From the NCBI GenBank assembly GCA_942493375.1, contig OW818698.1, forward strand, positions 3,410,001 through 3,474,000: 64,000 nt of DNA. Direction: 5' to 3'. The translations under genes and the position numbers were made by a program. The stretch is from G942493375 sp942493375 (GTDB lineage: Bacteria; Armatimonadota; UBA5829). Positions 43,987 to 51,764 of the stretch are shown piece after piece. Every line of letters starts with the position of its first letter. The first letter of the stretch is position 1. The notes under the pieces are model-generated. The model was given only the letters and a program-made list of their open reading frames with translations, made no database searches and had not been told where the DNA came from.

Positions 43987-45354
43987 TCAAAACTTAATGA
44001 GTAGCGCCCAATCTTTGGTGTCTGGTGCGGTGATCTGAACATTTGCTCCACCAGATATTGTAAATTCCGGCATTGATTCGCCTGTGCGGGGGTTATACCA
44101 TTTAGCCCGAGACCTAACATTCATTCCTGACATGTCAATTTCGGCTGAACCACCGGCTGGCAAGTATGCAAACATCACACTTTTATTTGCCAGCACATAT
44201 ACCTTACCGGATTTGACCAGCGAATCATCAGGTGCCATCTCCCAGGGTTTCAGACTTTTCACGAAACGTGCGAGATAATCGATCTGTCTGTGCAAGTTTG
44301 CACGCTTATCTTCTACTCGTTTCGTGCGAAACTCCATGCTGTCATCCATATAGCTGAAATGTCCACCGCTGGCAATTGCTGTCCATGCTGTTTTACGAAT
44401 ATCATCATCATTATCATGAATCATCCAGTCTGTATCGAAGAGGAGTGGAACCTTTAGCGTGCGTTTATTCATTATTTCTCTATGTACGATATCAGAATCC
44501 CAATCTTGTACTACATAACTGTGACTTGGAAAATCCAGGCGTATGGTCATATGCTGCCTTGGCATTGTCTTTTCGCACTCTTTGATGAATTTACAGAGTG
44601 TGAGTTCCCACTCTTCATTGTAGTAGTTCTCATTAGCGATTTCATAATAGATATTATCGAACCTGTTGACTGTATCAATCACTTTGCGGATGTACGCCTT
44701 TTGATACTTCATGACTTGTGTATTGCCCATTGAGCAGAAACCCTGATTACCATCTGTGCCGGCTGTTGTTCTATTCGGATCTGCATCGACACCATTAATA
44801 TTGTTATCGCGGTTAAATGCATGAAGCCGGTATAAGTAGCTGTGTTTTATCATCCAGGCATCCATCATTATCAGCTGAAGAGTGATCCCGCGTTTCTGTG
44901 CAGTCTTACACAACTTGTCGAGTCGTGAAAAAAAAGCAGAATTGAATTTGTCCAGATTGTATTTTGGTTTACCGTCATTAGCAAGTGCAGAACCCTCGCG
45001 GATGAATGGTTCTATATGCAATGTGTGGCTGGGATTTAGAAAGTCAGCAGGTTGCGGGAATTCTTCGCATCCCCACCACAACCAGACACGGGCAATATTG
45101 AGCCCTCGTTTCTTAAGGGAATCAAACATGCTGGTATAATCAAAATCCAGGTCCGAGAATGTGCCCCAGGTGTAATCTCCAACAAAAATCGTCTGCTTTC
45201 CTTGTGCGTTTTGGAAGTAGTAGGAATTTTGGGAAGATATGGATATCGCAGAGGTTGGAGTTTTTTTGCCTGCGCTGTATGCTGTCTGAATGGATAACAT
45301 GACAACTATAACAAGAAATAGAACCAGGATTCGGCAGGTTTTGTTATTATACAT
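43987..45354 (-). CDS. Secreted DUF4038/GH140-like glycosidase
   Basis: The 455-residue protein has a signal peptide (cleavage near YSAG), a barrel with GDYTWGTFSDL, LNIARVWLWWGCEE, LQLIMMDAW and the likely catalytic NIYYEIANENYYNEEWE, and a short C-terminal beta domain ending RAKWYNPRTGES and WALLIKF, as in DUF4038 plus collagen-binding-like proteins. Relatives act on pectin-type side chains, such as apiosidases; the substrate here is unknown. AAAGGATG precedes the ATG by about eight bases. Confidence 0.75.
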   Translation of the reverse strand: MYNNKTCRILVLFLVIVVMLSIQTAYSAGKKTPTSAISISSQNSYYFQNAQGKQTIFVGDYTWGTFSDLDFDYTSMFDSLKKRGLNIARVWLWWGCEEFPQPADFLNPSHTLHIEPFIREGSALANDGKPKYNLDKFNSAFFSRLDKLCKTAQKRGITLQLIMMDAWMIKHSYLYRLHAFNRDNNINGVDADPNRTTAGTDGNQGFCSMGNTQVMKYQKAYIRKVIDTVNRFDNIYYEIANENYYNEEWELTLCKFIKECEKTMPRQHMTIRLDFPSHSYVVQDWDSDIVHREIMNKRTLKVPLLFDTDWMIHDNDDDIRKTAWTAIASGGHFSYMDDSMEFRTKRVEDKRANLHRQIDYLARFVKSLKPWEMAPDDSLVKSGKVYVLANKSVMFAYLPAGGSAEIDMSGMNVRSRAKWYNPRTGESMPEFTISGGANVQITAPDTKDWALLIKF

Positions 45355-45683
45355 ATTGCTTACATCCTTTCAATGTACCATCTCTCACACCTTACATATA
45401 GAGCAACTTCAGTGCCAATAATAGCAGGTTTGAGCCACTTTACTGATATCTCAGTTACTTTTATAGGAGGTTGCACGACCCAAGGTTGATTGGTCGTATC
45501 GCACCCTGGTTCATATTTCAAACCCTTTCATCCTTACTCATTGTATTGCTTGATTTAACAACTTTGAACAGGAAATGATAGTACAAGATTTGTAGCATAG
45601 GCCGCACTATTCATGACTGACTCAGCTTTTGCCCCTACTGCCGGGTATAAGCAAAGCTTCGTGAATAAGGCGGGTTAGTTGTT
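45355..45683. other. Intergenic region between the DUF4038-like gene and dinD
   Basis: No gene can be supported in these 329 bases. ACGACC (45475-45480) and GGTCGT (45492-45497) form a short inverted repeat; nothing else stands out. Confidence 0.4.
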
Positions 45684-46535
45684 TTAATTCTCTTTATCAG
45701 GAAGATGTGGCGTATTTTTGGTCAGTTTTTTTTCGTCGGACTGTAGACGACGTTCTAGTTTCTTAACGTCCTCGGCAGGAGGGAGGCTTTCAAGTCGAAT
45801 GCCTCTATCTGTCAAAACACGCCTAACGTCTTGATTGTTCTTAACATGCTCATTGGAAATATCAGGCTCATTCTGGAGTTCATCTTTCTTAATATTAAAA
45901 TTAGTTATTTCATTAACGAAGTCTTTTGCCTTAATAGTAATAGTTGGTAGAAAATCAGCTAACGGCCTTTTATCAGGCACTCCAAGTCGGGTTTTCATGT
46001 CCTGAGTGCTATGTCCACCAAATAGAGCTTGATCACCCTTGCTACGTATACGTGCAAAACTCTTTTCATCACCAACTCTCTCATAAATGATACCGGATAG
46101 TTCTCTTTCTGAGATTGTAAGTTTCTTCCGGGCTGTAATTCTCTCGACATCAACTAGTCGTTGTTCGATTATCTCCTGCTTGCGTGTTTGAACAGCAAAA
46201 TAGGTCTGAGCAAAAGCTATTTCATCTTTACGTGGATCACCGTTTTGAGCAACCAAGTAACAGGCATATCTTGTCAGCGCAATATCATCTATATCACGTT
46301 GCGTACCTGAACCGATATCGACCATTTTGCTGACGTCAGCAAAATGGTCTGCTACATTCTGACCAGCATTGATGCAGGCTGTTTTGGCTTTCACGATTAC
46401 TTGTCCAAAGTTGCGCCATTGGGTATAACCAAGCAAACCTTGTAATTCTCGAGCAAGCCAGCACTCTATTCCGTCGATCTCGTGGGCATAGTCCTCAAAC
46501 TGGCTATGTAATTTGGCAATAATTTCACGTTTCAT
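45684..46535 (-). CDS. dinD: DNA damage-inducible protein D (DinD)-like
   Basis: The 283-residue protein matches DinD along its length: ECWLARELQGLLGYTQWRNF (BRO-N-like N-terminal domain), KTACINAG, YACYLVAQNGDPRK, FAQTYFAVQTRKQE and KGDQALFGG. DinD is SOS-induced in E. coli, and its homologue was reported to act on RecA filaments. ATG 46535 with AAAGGA ten bases upstream is chosen over two TTG codons. Long gene-free stretches flank it on both sides, as for a recently moved gene. Codons 63-72 form a perfect 30-base palindrome (46320-46349). I could not find a clear LexA site upstream. Confidence 0.9.
   Translation of the reverse strand: MKREIIAKLHSQFEDYAHEIDGIECWLARELQGLLGYTQWRNFGQVIVKAKTACINAGQNVADHFADVSKMVDIGSGTQRDIDDIALTRYACYLVAQNGDPRKDEIAFAQTYFAVQTRKQEIIEQRLVDVERITARKKLTISERELSGIIYERVGDEKSFARIRSKGDQALFGGHSTQDMKTRLGVPDKRPLADFLPTITIKAKDFVNEITNFNIKKDELQNEPDISNEHVKNNQDVRRVLTDRGIRLESLPPAEDVKKLERRLQSDEKKLTKNTPHLPDKEN
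46320..46349. repeat. Perfect 30-bp palindrome inside dinD
   Basis: The half GACCATTTTGCTGAC is followed directly by its reverse complement GTCAGCAAAATGGTC. It covers exactly ten codons (Asp63-His-Phe-Ala-Asp-Val-Ser-Lys-Met-Val72). It can form a cruciform or, in RNA, a 13-base stem with a four-base loop. Confidence 0.9.
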
Positions 46536-46624
46536 CAACAATAGATCCTTTCATGCCAGAATGCCTGTTTACTGCGCTTTAATACATTTGAGAGACGTTA
46601 TGTTCTTACAGCCAAATGTGTCCA

Positions 46625-46643
46625 GATAATGATAGTTATCATG
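46625..46643. promoter_or_regulatory. Fur-box-like inverted repeat upstream of dinD
   Basis: GATAATGATAGTTATCATG matches the classic 19-base Fur consensus at 15 positions, including the first ten, and is symmetric (ATGATA-GT-TATCAT). It lies 90 bases before the dinD start. Without a Fur gene or other sites this is only a candidate. Confidence 0.3.
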
Positions 46644-46851
46644 CGGATCAAATGCAAATTTCTAGTGAGTAATCAAGTGAATCATCCGTAAATAACATTA
46701 TCCTAGCACTTAGTTAAGACAGTAACAATAATATTAGGTGTGCATCTCACTGCATAGCTGGATAAAGATAGGTTAAATAGTCTGGTACTAAGTTATGGGG
46801 TATACGAGGGTCTGGAATCGATAGGATTATTTCATGACTGTCATAAAATTG

Positions 46852-46909
46852 CAGGACTTATAAGACCTATGAATCATTCTCTTTCGGGTGCAATTGCAAA
46901 TTGCACCCG
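46852..46909. repeat. Composite element: ATAGGAC-like decamers plus GGGTGCAAT palindrome (copy 2)
   Basis: Degenerate decamers (GCAGGACTTATAAGACCTAT) are followed by GAATCATTCTCTTT and a perfect 11-base stem CGGGTGCAATT / AATTGCACCCG with a three-base loop (46885-46909). Order, linker and stem correspond to the element at 43281-43364. It follows the stop codon side of the DUF5107 gene. Confidence 0.65.
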
Positions 46910-46925
46910 AGCTAAGTTTTGTTAT

Positions 46926-48962
46926 TTAGTCTTCCGGAACGGCTTGGGGGGCGGTGTATTTGTTGTCTTCTTTTGTCCACATCCGGAAGTCGATTTTTGA
47001 AGGTGGCGGGAAGTCGTGGCGGATTCTGGCTTTGAATGCGTCGGTGATCTCGACTCCTTCGGCTTTGGCTACTCTCTGCTCGTGCATACCGAACCAGAGG
47101 TCTGTAAGTGTAGTCTCACCTTCTCTGATGCTGTAGTAATCGTTGTCGAGAAGCTTCTCCAGTTTGTCCAGCTCTCCGTCTCTCAGAGCCTGATGGGCAA
47201 ACTCCAGTTGTATTCTCTCATGTGTCCTGGTCTGGTCAGGGAGACTCTCAAGGAAACTGCGAAGTTTGTCATACTTGCCCAGGTCTTTGATGACTGGTAG
47301 TATTTCAAGAGCCAGCGGAGTGATCTTTGGACCAATCTCCCAGGCTTTGTTATAGTTGGCCAGCGCTATCTCGGGTTTCTTTTCGCGCAGTGCAAGGACT
47401 GCAAGGTTGCGATAAGCCCAGCCATTGGGTGTCTTTCTGATTGAACGGTCCCACGCTGCTCTGGCACCCTCTTCATCTCCAGCTTCCATACGCATAACCC
47501 CTAGATGCAGCCATGATAGCCAATGGTCACCCGTACCTATCATTATGCTGGCTTCTAAAAGTTTGCGCCATTCTGGCTGGATCATATATTCCCCAGGGTC
47601 TTGATCGGGAGCTATCTCGGGGAGCGCTCCTTTTTCCAGAAGATCCAGCCACTGCTGCTGATCCGATCCTAAGTCGATTTCTGAGTATGGCAACTCTGAT
47701 GGAATAGAGCTGGATTCTGCCTGCAGAAATGCCCTCTGCTGCTCCAGAGCTCCCCAGCCGAGTCCTTTCATCAGGATCTCTTCAGGTGGGGTAAGTGTGA
47801 TTTTGGCAAACTCGGCATCTAGCCTGTCGAGTTCTGCAGCCGGCAATCTGGCTTCAAGAATGCTTCCTATTTCATCTCCTGCAGTTTTCCAGTCAGCATG
47901 AGCTTTTATGGGATCTGCAGCAACATAACCAAATGCCTCAGTCCAGGTCCACTGCTCTCCGGCAGGCATTGGCACTGAATGGAACTGAGTCCTGGCCAGA
48001 CCTGCCTGAACCTCAAAGAACCTCTGTCCTGGTCCGCATAGCTGCTGCTGCCAACGGTCACTTCCGGGGCCCATCCCCCAGGCAAATACTTTTCTACCGG
48101 TCAAACGTGCTGTTGAAGTATGAAGTAATCCGGTGCCGTCTTCATCTACAACGGAGAGCCATTTTCTGTCCTGTGGCGGGATTCTGAAGAAGAGGTCATA
48201 GGCGTAGTCGATATTGGTCGGATAGCTGTGATCGATACCATCAAGAATTGGGACATCCACAAGCTGGGTGAATTTAAATGCTGTATCGGCTGGTGCAATG
48301 ACTCTCCGGCCCGGGCGCTCATCTACTCCCATATTTGTCCACCAGTACATCGGCATTACTTCATCGTGCGGGTTGATCAGCCTGATCCTGGCGAACAGAA
48401 ACTCGGAATTCGGAGGAAGGTGAAGGTCTATCTGATATGGGAAGCACTTGACCCGATCCCAGGCATACATACGCAGTGCGGGTTCTCCCTGACTGCCGGT
48501 GATCCTTGCTGTATGCATGGGGGACATAGTCATATAGTGGTGTCCCAGTTGGGCAGTGTTCCACTCGATCCCACCATACACCCAGGCGTTTCTCAATGAG
48601 ATATTGCCTGGCTGGAAGACACTGTTTTTAGCAATAAGCTGCTTGCCTGTTGCTTTGTGCTGTATCTCCGTCACCAAACCGCCAACTCCAGGCAGCACGG
48701 TGACTTTGAGGTGCTCATTTTCCAGAACAATCGAAAACAGCTCTTTGGGATTTCTGATCCTGTTGTAATCATCCTGCATTTTGTATGGCAGGACTCTAAA
48801 TCCTGTCGCCCAACCCATTCCGGGCCGGTCTTCGACAGGAATTCTATTGGCTTCGAAATCCACTTTGCTGTCATGATCGGTAGAACGAAATACCGGGAGA
48901 GGATTGTCCGGTCCCATCTCCGCAGCAGGTATAAGATATGGTTCAACTCTAAGTTCAGTCAC
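46926..48962 (-). CDS. DUF5107 protein with C-terminal TPR repeats
   Basis: The 678-residue protein has an aldose-epimerase-like beta-sandwich DUF5107 domain (about 80-330, with VTVLPGVGGLVTEIQHKATGKQLI, YGGIEWN and MYWWTNMGVDE) and a C-terminal TPR region (about 460-640, WLHLGVMRMEAGDEEGARAAWDRSI and RNLAVLALREKKPEIALANYNKAWEIG). No signal peptide is visible. The start is GTG behind GGAG. It is the last gene of a minus-strand group with two Gfo/Idh dehydrogenases and a sugar isomerase, so a role in sugar or glycoside handling is likely but unproved. Confidence 0.82.
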   Translation of the reverse strand: MTELRVEPYLIPAAEMGPDNPLPVFRSTDHDSKVDFEANRIPVEDRPGMGWATGFRVLPYKMQDDYNRIRNPKELFSIVLENEHLKVTVLPGVGGLVTEIQHKATGKQLIAKNSVFQPGNISLRNAWVYGGIEWNTAQLGHHYMTMSPMHTARITGSQGEPALRMYAWDRVKCFPYQIDLHLPPNSEFLFARIRLINPHDEVMPMYWWTNMGVDERPGRRVIAPADTAFKFTQLVDVPILDGIDHSYPTNIDYAYDLFFRIPPQDRKWLSVVDEDGTGLLHTSTARLTGRKVFAWGMGPGSDRWQQQLCGPGQRFFEVQAGLARTQFHSVPMPAGEQWTWTEAFGYVAADPIKAHADWKTAGDEIGSILEARLPAAELDRLDAEFAKITLTPPEEILMKGLGWGALEQQRAFLQAESSSIPSELPYSEIDLGSDQQQWLDLLEKGALPEIAPDQDPGEYMIQPEWRKLLEASIMIGTGDHWLSWLHLGVMRMEAGDEEGARAAWDRSIRKTPNGWAYRNLAVLALREKKPEIALANYNKAWEIGPKITPLALEILPVIKDLGKYDKLRSFLESLPDQTRTHERIQLEFAHQALRDGELDKLEKLLDNDYYSIREGETTLTDLWFGMHEQRVAKAEGVEITDAFKARIRHDFPPPSKIDFRMWTKEDNKYTAPQAVPED

Positions 48963-49257
48963 AATACCACTCCGTTGATTAGATGATAGTCATTGTTAGC
49001 TGCAAATTGTATTTTTTGACAGGATTAACAAGATTTACAAGATTTTCAGGCCTTTATCTTATTCATGCCAACCGCGCCGATTGTGTTCACTGTTCTTTAT
49101 TAGGAATATTCGTATATAAAAGCATCAGAATCATTGAAACAGCAGATCCTTCGTTCCTCAGGATGACATTTGCTGCATCACAATTGCCTTGGTCCTGTAC
49201 AAGAGTGTGGGGGCTTGTGCCCCCACTTGTATACGCTGGATTTTTCACCTGCGTGAA
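48963..49257. repeat. Intergenic stack of several repeat phrases
   Basis: This 295-base gap holds three different repeat types in a row: ACAGGATTAACAAGATTTAC and AAGATTTTCAGG (49019-49050), AGATCCTTCGTTCCTCAGGA (49144-49163), and a perfect stem GTGGGGGC-TTGT-GCCCCCAC (49207-49226), itself flanked by TACAAG and CTTGTA. No gene is visible. The last hairpin lies 32 bases after the stop of the Gfo/Idh gene and could end its transcript. Confidence 0.6.
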
Positions 49258-50430
49258 TCACTCATCCGGGTACTTGATATCCTGGAACGTATTGGTCAGT
49301 GCGGATTCTTTTGCTTTCAGGCACATCAGGACGCTTTGAAGGCCGGCACTGATAGGCGCTACTGAATTGCCTTTGCCCTGGATTATTTTCACGAAACTGT
49401 CTACCAGCACTGTATCTCCACCGCCGTGGGACAGAGCGCCAGTTTCCATCTTGTAGGTCTCAACTCTGGGTGAATGGTGCATGAAGACTTTTACTTCATC
49501 GGTGTACCAATCAAACTCTATGGTGCCTTTGTAGCCCAACAATCTAGCTCCACGTGCTCCGGCTTTTTTACGAGCGAAGAAGTTCTGGGAGTATGCCAGG
49601 TGCATTCCGGATTCATACATGACCAGAGCGCTGCTGGAATCTTCGTTCCCAACATCCTCTGCAAACCCACACCACAGGTCGTTGTCTTCAACTTTGGTAG
49701 CCTCTCCCTTGGTGATGAATGCATGATATGGACTTTCCAGACATTCCTGCCACTCTTTGCAGTCCTTACATTTCAAGCCTGCAGGTCTGTCACCTTTATA
49801 GATCTGCTTAGACATCATAGCGCAGATGGTCTTGGGCTTATTGGTGGGGATCAGGTAGTTGATGTAGTCAAAATCGTGTGTAGCTTTCTGCAGGAACAGA
49901 CCGTTGGTCTCGTTCTCATCCCTGTACCATCCCTGGAAATATACCCAACCGTAAGGGACATTGTTCCAGGCCTGGACATGCTCTATAGTTCCCAGCTGTC
50001 CGGAGTCAATAATTTCTTTAGCAAAGACAACAAGCGGAGTCATTCTGAGGGGGAATGAAACAACAGCCTGGCTTTTATAATTCTTTGCAGCATCCCGCAG
50101 AGCAACAAGGTCGTCCATTGAGGTCGCAATGGGTTTCTCAAGGAACATTGGCAGGTTGCGCTGTATTACTTTAATGGCATTCTGAGCGTGCAGGGAGCAT
50201 CTGGTACCAACCATAGCTGCATCCAGATTGGCTTTGTCCAGCATCTCATCTGCGGTATCGTAGAACTCGATCTCTGACGGATCTTTGCCATTGTCCTGCA
50301 GCATCTTTTTAATTTCATCTGCACGGGGATCATTTATGGCAACGATTTTTGTCCCGGCATTCAGTTGTTCCATAAGGTTGATGACGCCCTGGATACGTCC
50401 CCCGTATCCGATGACACCTATTCTAATCAT
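49258..50430 (-). CDS. Gfo/Idh/MocA-family oxidoreductase with a cysteine insert
   Basis: The 390-residue protein has the Rossmann start MIRIGVIGYGGRIQGVINLM, the conserved FLEKPIATS and the family C-terminal domain. An insert near residues 220-255 carries LKCKDCKEWQECLESPYH and a later Cys (DLWCGFAE), a possible metal site. It would be an NAD(P)-dependent dehydrogenase of a sugar, inositol or related compound in the cytoplasm. The start is ATG 50430 behind AGGATC; an upstream in-frame codon at 50469 is unsupported. It is 126 bases downstream of the isomerase gene stop across a hairpin. Confidence 0.88.
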   Translation of the reverse strand: MIRIGVIGYGGRIQGVINLMEQLNAGTKIVAINDPRADEIKKMLQDNGKDPSEIEFYDTADEMLDKANLDAAMVGTRCSLHAQNAIKVIQRNLPMFLEKPIATSMDDLVALRDAAKNYKSQAVVSFPLRMTPLVVFAKEIIDSGQLGTIEHVQAWNNVPYGWVYFQGWYRDENETNGLFLQKATHDFDYINYLIPTNKPKTICAMMSKQIYKGDRPAGLKCKDCKEWQECLESPYHAFITKGEATKVEDNDLWCGFAEDVGNEDSSSALVMYESGMHLAYSQNFFARKKAGARGARLLGYKGTIEFDWYTDEVKVFMHHSPRVETYKMETGALSHGGGDTVLVDSFVKIIQGKGNSVAPISAGLQSVLMCLKAKESALTNTFQDIKYPDE

Positions 50431-50503
50431 GTTGATCCTAACCTTCTTTCGACAAGTTATCGCACGCATTACCTAGGTACGCGTTTACATCTGACAGCAC
50501 AAA

Positions 50504-50525
50504 GGGGAAGGCGCTAGCCTTCCCC
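50504..50525. terminator. Hairpin between the isomerase and Gfo/Idh genes
   Basis: GGGGAAGGC pairs perfectly with GCCTTCCCC around GCTA. On the minus strand it follows the isomerase stop and is succeeded by a short TTTG run, so it is a modest terminator. Confidence 0.55.
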
Positions 50526-50575
50526 AAAGTATTAACCGGATTGATACGGCATTCCTTCACTATTTGATGCTTTGA

Positions 50576-51472
50576 CTACTCGTCTTCGCAGCCACAGCAA
50601 CAACAACCAGCGTCTTTGCAGGATGACAGAATCGCATCCATAGCCAGTGAAGTGTTGTATACCAGCACTTCAGGATAATGATTATAGAGCGGTATCATCT
50701 CAGCAGTTACATAGCCATTGTAGTCCACTTCTTCAAGAGCTGCAACTACTGCGGGCCAGTTAACATCGCCACTTAATAAATCGACGAATCCAGCTCCAGT
50801 TCCGACTGCTCTGCGGAAATCTTTGAAATGGACTCTCTTGATGCGGCTGCCCAGATACTTGATCCAGTGCTCAGGATAACCGTAAAGCAGACAGTTTCCT
50901 ACATCAAAGTAAGAACCGACCCATTCGGACTTGAACTGGTCAATAAACATAGCCATCTCTGCAGGGCCTGTCAGGAATTTGTTCCAGACATTTTCCACTC
51001 CTATGGCTACTTTGTTGGCTTTTGCATAAGGTTCCAGAATAGCTATAGAATCAGATGCTCTCTTATAGGCTTCACCAAAATCTATAACTTCAGAACCAGA
51101 ATCAAAGAATACATCAACCGAACCCGGGACGACCAGTACGGCATCAACTTCCAGCCATGCTGCTACATCCAGGAGCTTCTTACCGATTTCGACTGCTTCT
51201 GCACGGACTTTTGTGTCGGTAGCAGTAAGGGATTTTCCCCAGAAAAGACCGCAAGCTACTGAGGAAATCTCTATTTCAAGGTCCTGTGCGGCTTGGACTA
51301 TCTCTTTGGCGCCTTTTTCGGTTGTCTCAAGACTTACATCTCCTGTCTCTGAAAGGCAGAGTTCCAGGGATTCGAATCCGGTTTCTTTTGCATTATCAAG
51401 AGCTTCGATGGCCGGTTTGGAACCATCAAGCCCACCCTCAAACGACCAATAGCTAATACCTTTTGTAAACAT
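50576..51472 (-). CDS. Sugar phosphate isomerase/epimerase (AP-endonuclease-2-like TIM barrel) with Cys-rich tail
   Basis: The 298-residue barrel begins MFTKGISYWSFEGG and has the family motifs GFESLELCLSE, VAIGVENVWNKF, VGSYFDVGNCLLYG and IKRVHFKDFRR, with metal-binding Glu, Asp and His in the usual places. It probably isomerises or dehydrates a keto-sugar or inositol intermediate. The start ATG 51472 follows AGGAG; 90 further in-frame codons upstream come from a repeat element and are not part of the gene. The protein ends in CKDAGCCCCGCEDE, six cysteines in a short tail that I have not seen as a family trait. Confidence 0.88.
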   Translation of the reverse strand: MFTKGISYWSFEGGLDGSKPAIEALDNAKETGFESLELCLSETGDVSLETTEKGAKEIVQAAQDLEIEISSVACGLFWGKSLTATDTKVRAEAVEIGKKLLDVAAWLEVDAVLVVPGSVDVFFDSGSEVIDFGEAYKRASDSIAILEPYAKANKVAIGVENVWNKFLTGPAEMAMFIDQFKSEWVGSYFDVGNCLLYGYPEHWIKYLGSRIKRVHFKDFRRAVGTGAGFVDLLSGDVNWPAVVAALEEVDYNGYVTAEMIPLYNHYPEVLVYNTSLAMDAILSSCKDAGCCCCGCEDE

Positions 51473-51514
51473 TTGAATATCTCCTATGTTATTTAGGTTG
51501 CTTACAGATTTTTT

Positions 51515-51551
51515 GGAATCCAGAAGCCAGAATACAGAATCCAGAATGGGA
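51515..51551. repeat. CCAGAA short tandem phrase
   Basis: GGAATCCAGAAGCCAGAATA followed by CAGAATCCAGAATGGG is a degenerate tandem of CCAGAA-type words between the isomerase gene and the long palindrome. Confidence 0.55.
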
Positions 51552-51580
51552 ATTAGTTTTTGTAACTCCCTTACGGGAAG

Positions 51581-51718
51581 AGTACCACCTATTCCCCCTT
51601 GGAGAAGGGGTAGGGGGATTGATTTGTACTTTGCAATGTGTATTTCAATCCCCCCTACCCCCCTTCTCCAAGGGGGAATGGGTGGTACCATACTCCAAGA
51701 GGGAATAGGTGGTGCCAT
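51581..51718. repeat. Long imperfect palindrome (MITE-like) with a third partial arm
   Basis: The arm at 51582-51622 (ACCACCTATTCCCCCTTGGA through GAAGGGGTAGGGGGATTGA) is matched by its near-exact reverse complement at 51645-51689, with a loop of about 22 bases and only small indels. A third partial copy, CTCCAAGAGGGAATAGGTGG, is at 51693-51712. There is no transposase. The element lies in the gap between the second Gfo/Idh gene and the isomerase gene. Confidence 0.8.
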
Positions 51719-51764
51719 TATTGAAGGCAGGATGCTCTTCAAAGGAGAGATTGAGTTATTCTAT

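Larger units (their letters stand above)
46536..46925. other. Intergenic region upstream of dinD
   Basis: The 390 bases hold no supported gene. They contain a Fur-box-like site (46625-46643) and the second copy of the composite repeat element (46852-46909). Confidence 0.5.

Noticed and set aside
34844..45354. Bacteroidetes-type polysaccharide utilisation locus
   Set aside because: There is no SusC/SusD pair, and the genes lie in small units on both strands.
43457..46535. Defence island made of the nucleotidyltransferase and DinD
   Set aside because: No HEPN partner, nuclease, methylase or other defence gene is present, and the two genes are separated by a secreted glycosidase gene.
51473..51742. 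90-codon N-terminal extension of the sugar isomerase
   Set aside because: It is the translation of the long palindromic repeat (PPIPPWRRG-like peptides on both arms). The ATG at 51472 has a good Shine-Dalgarno and fits the family start.
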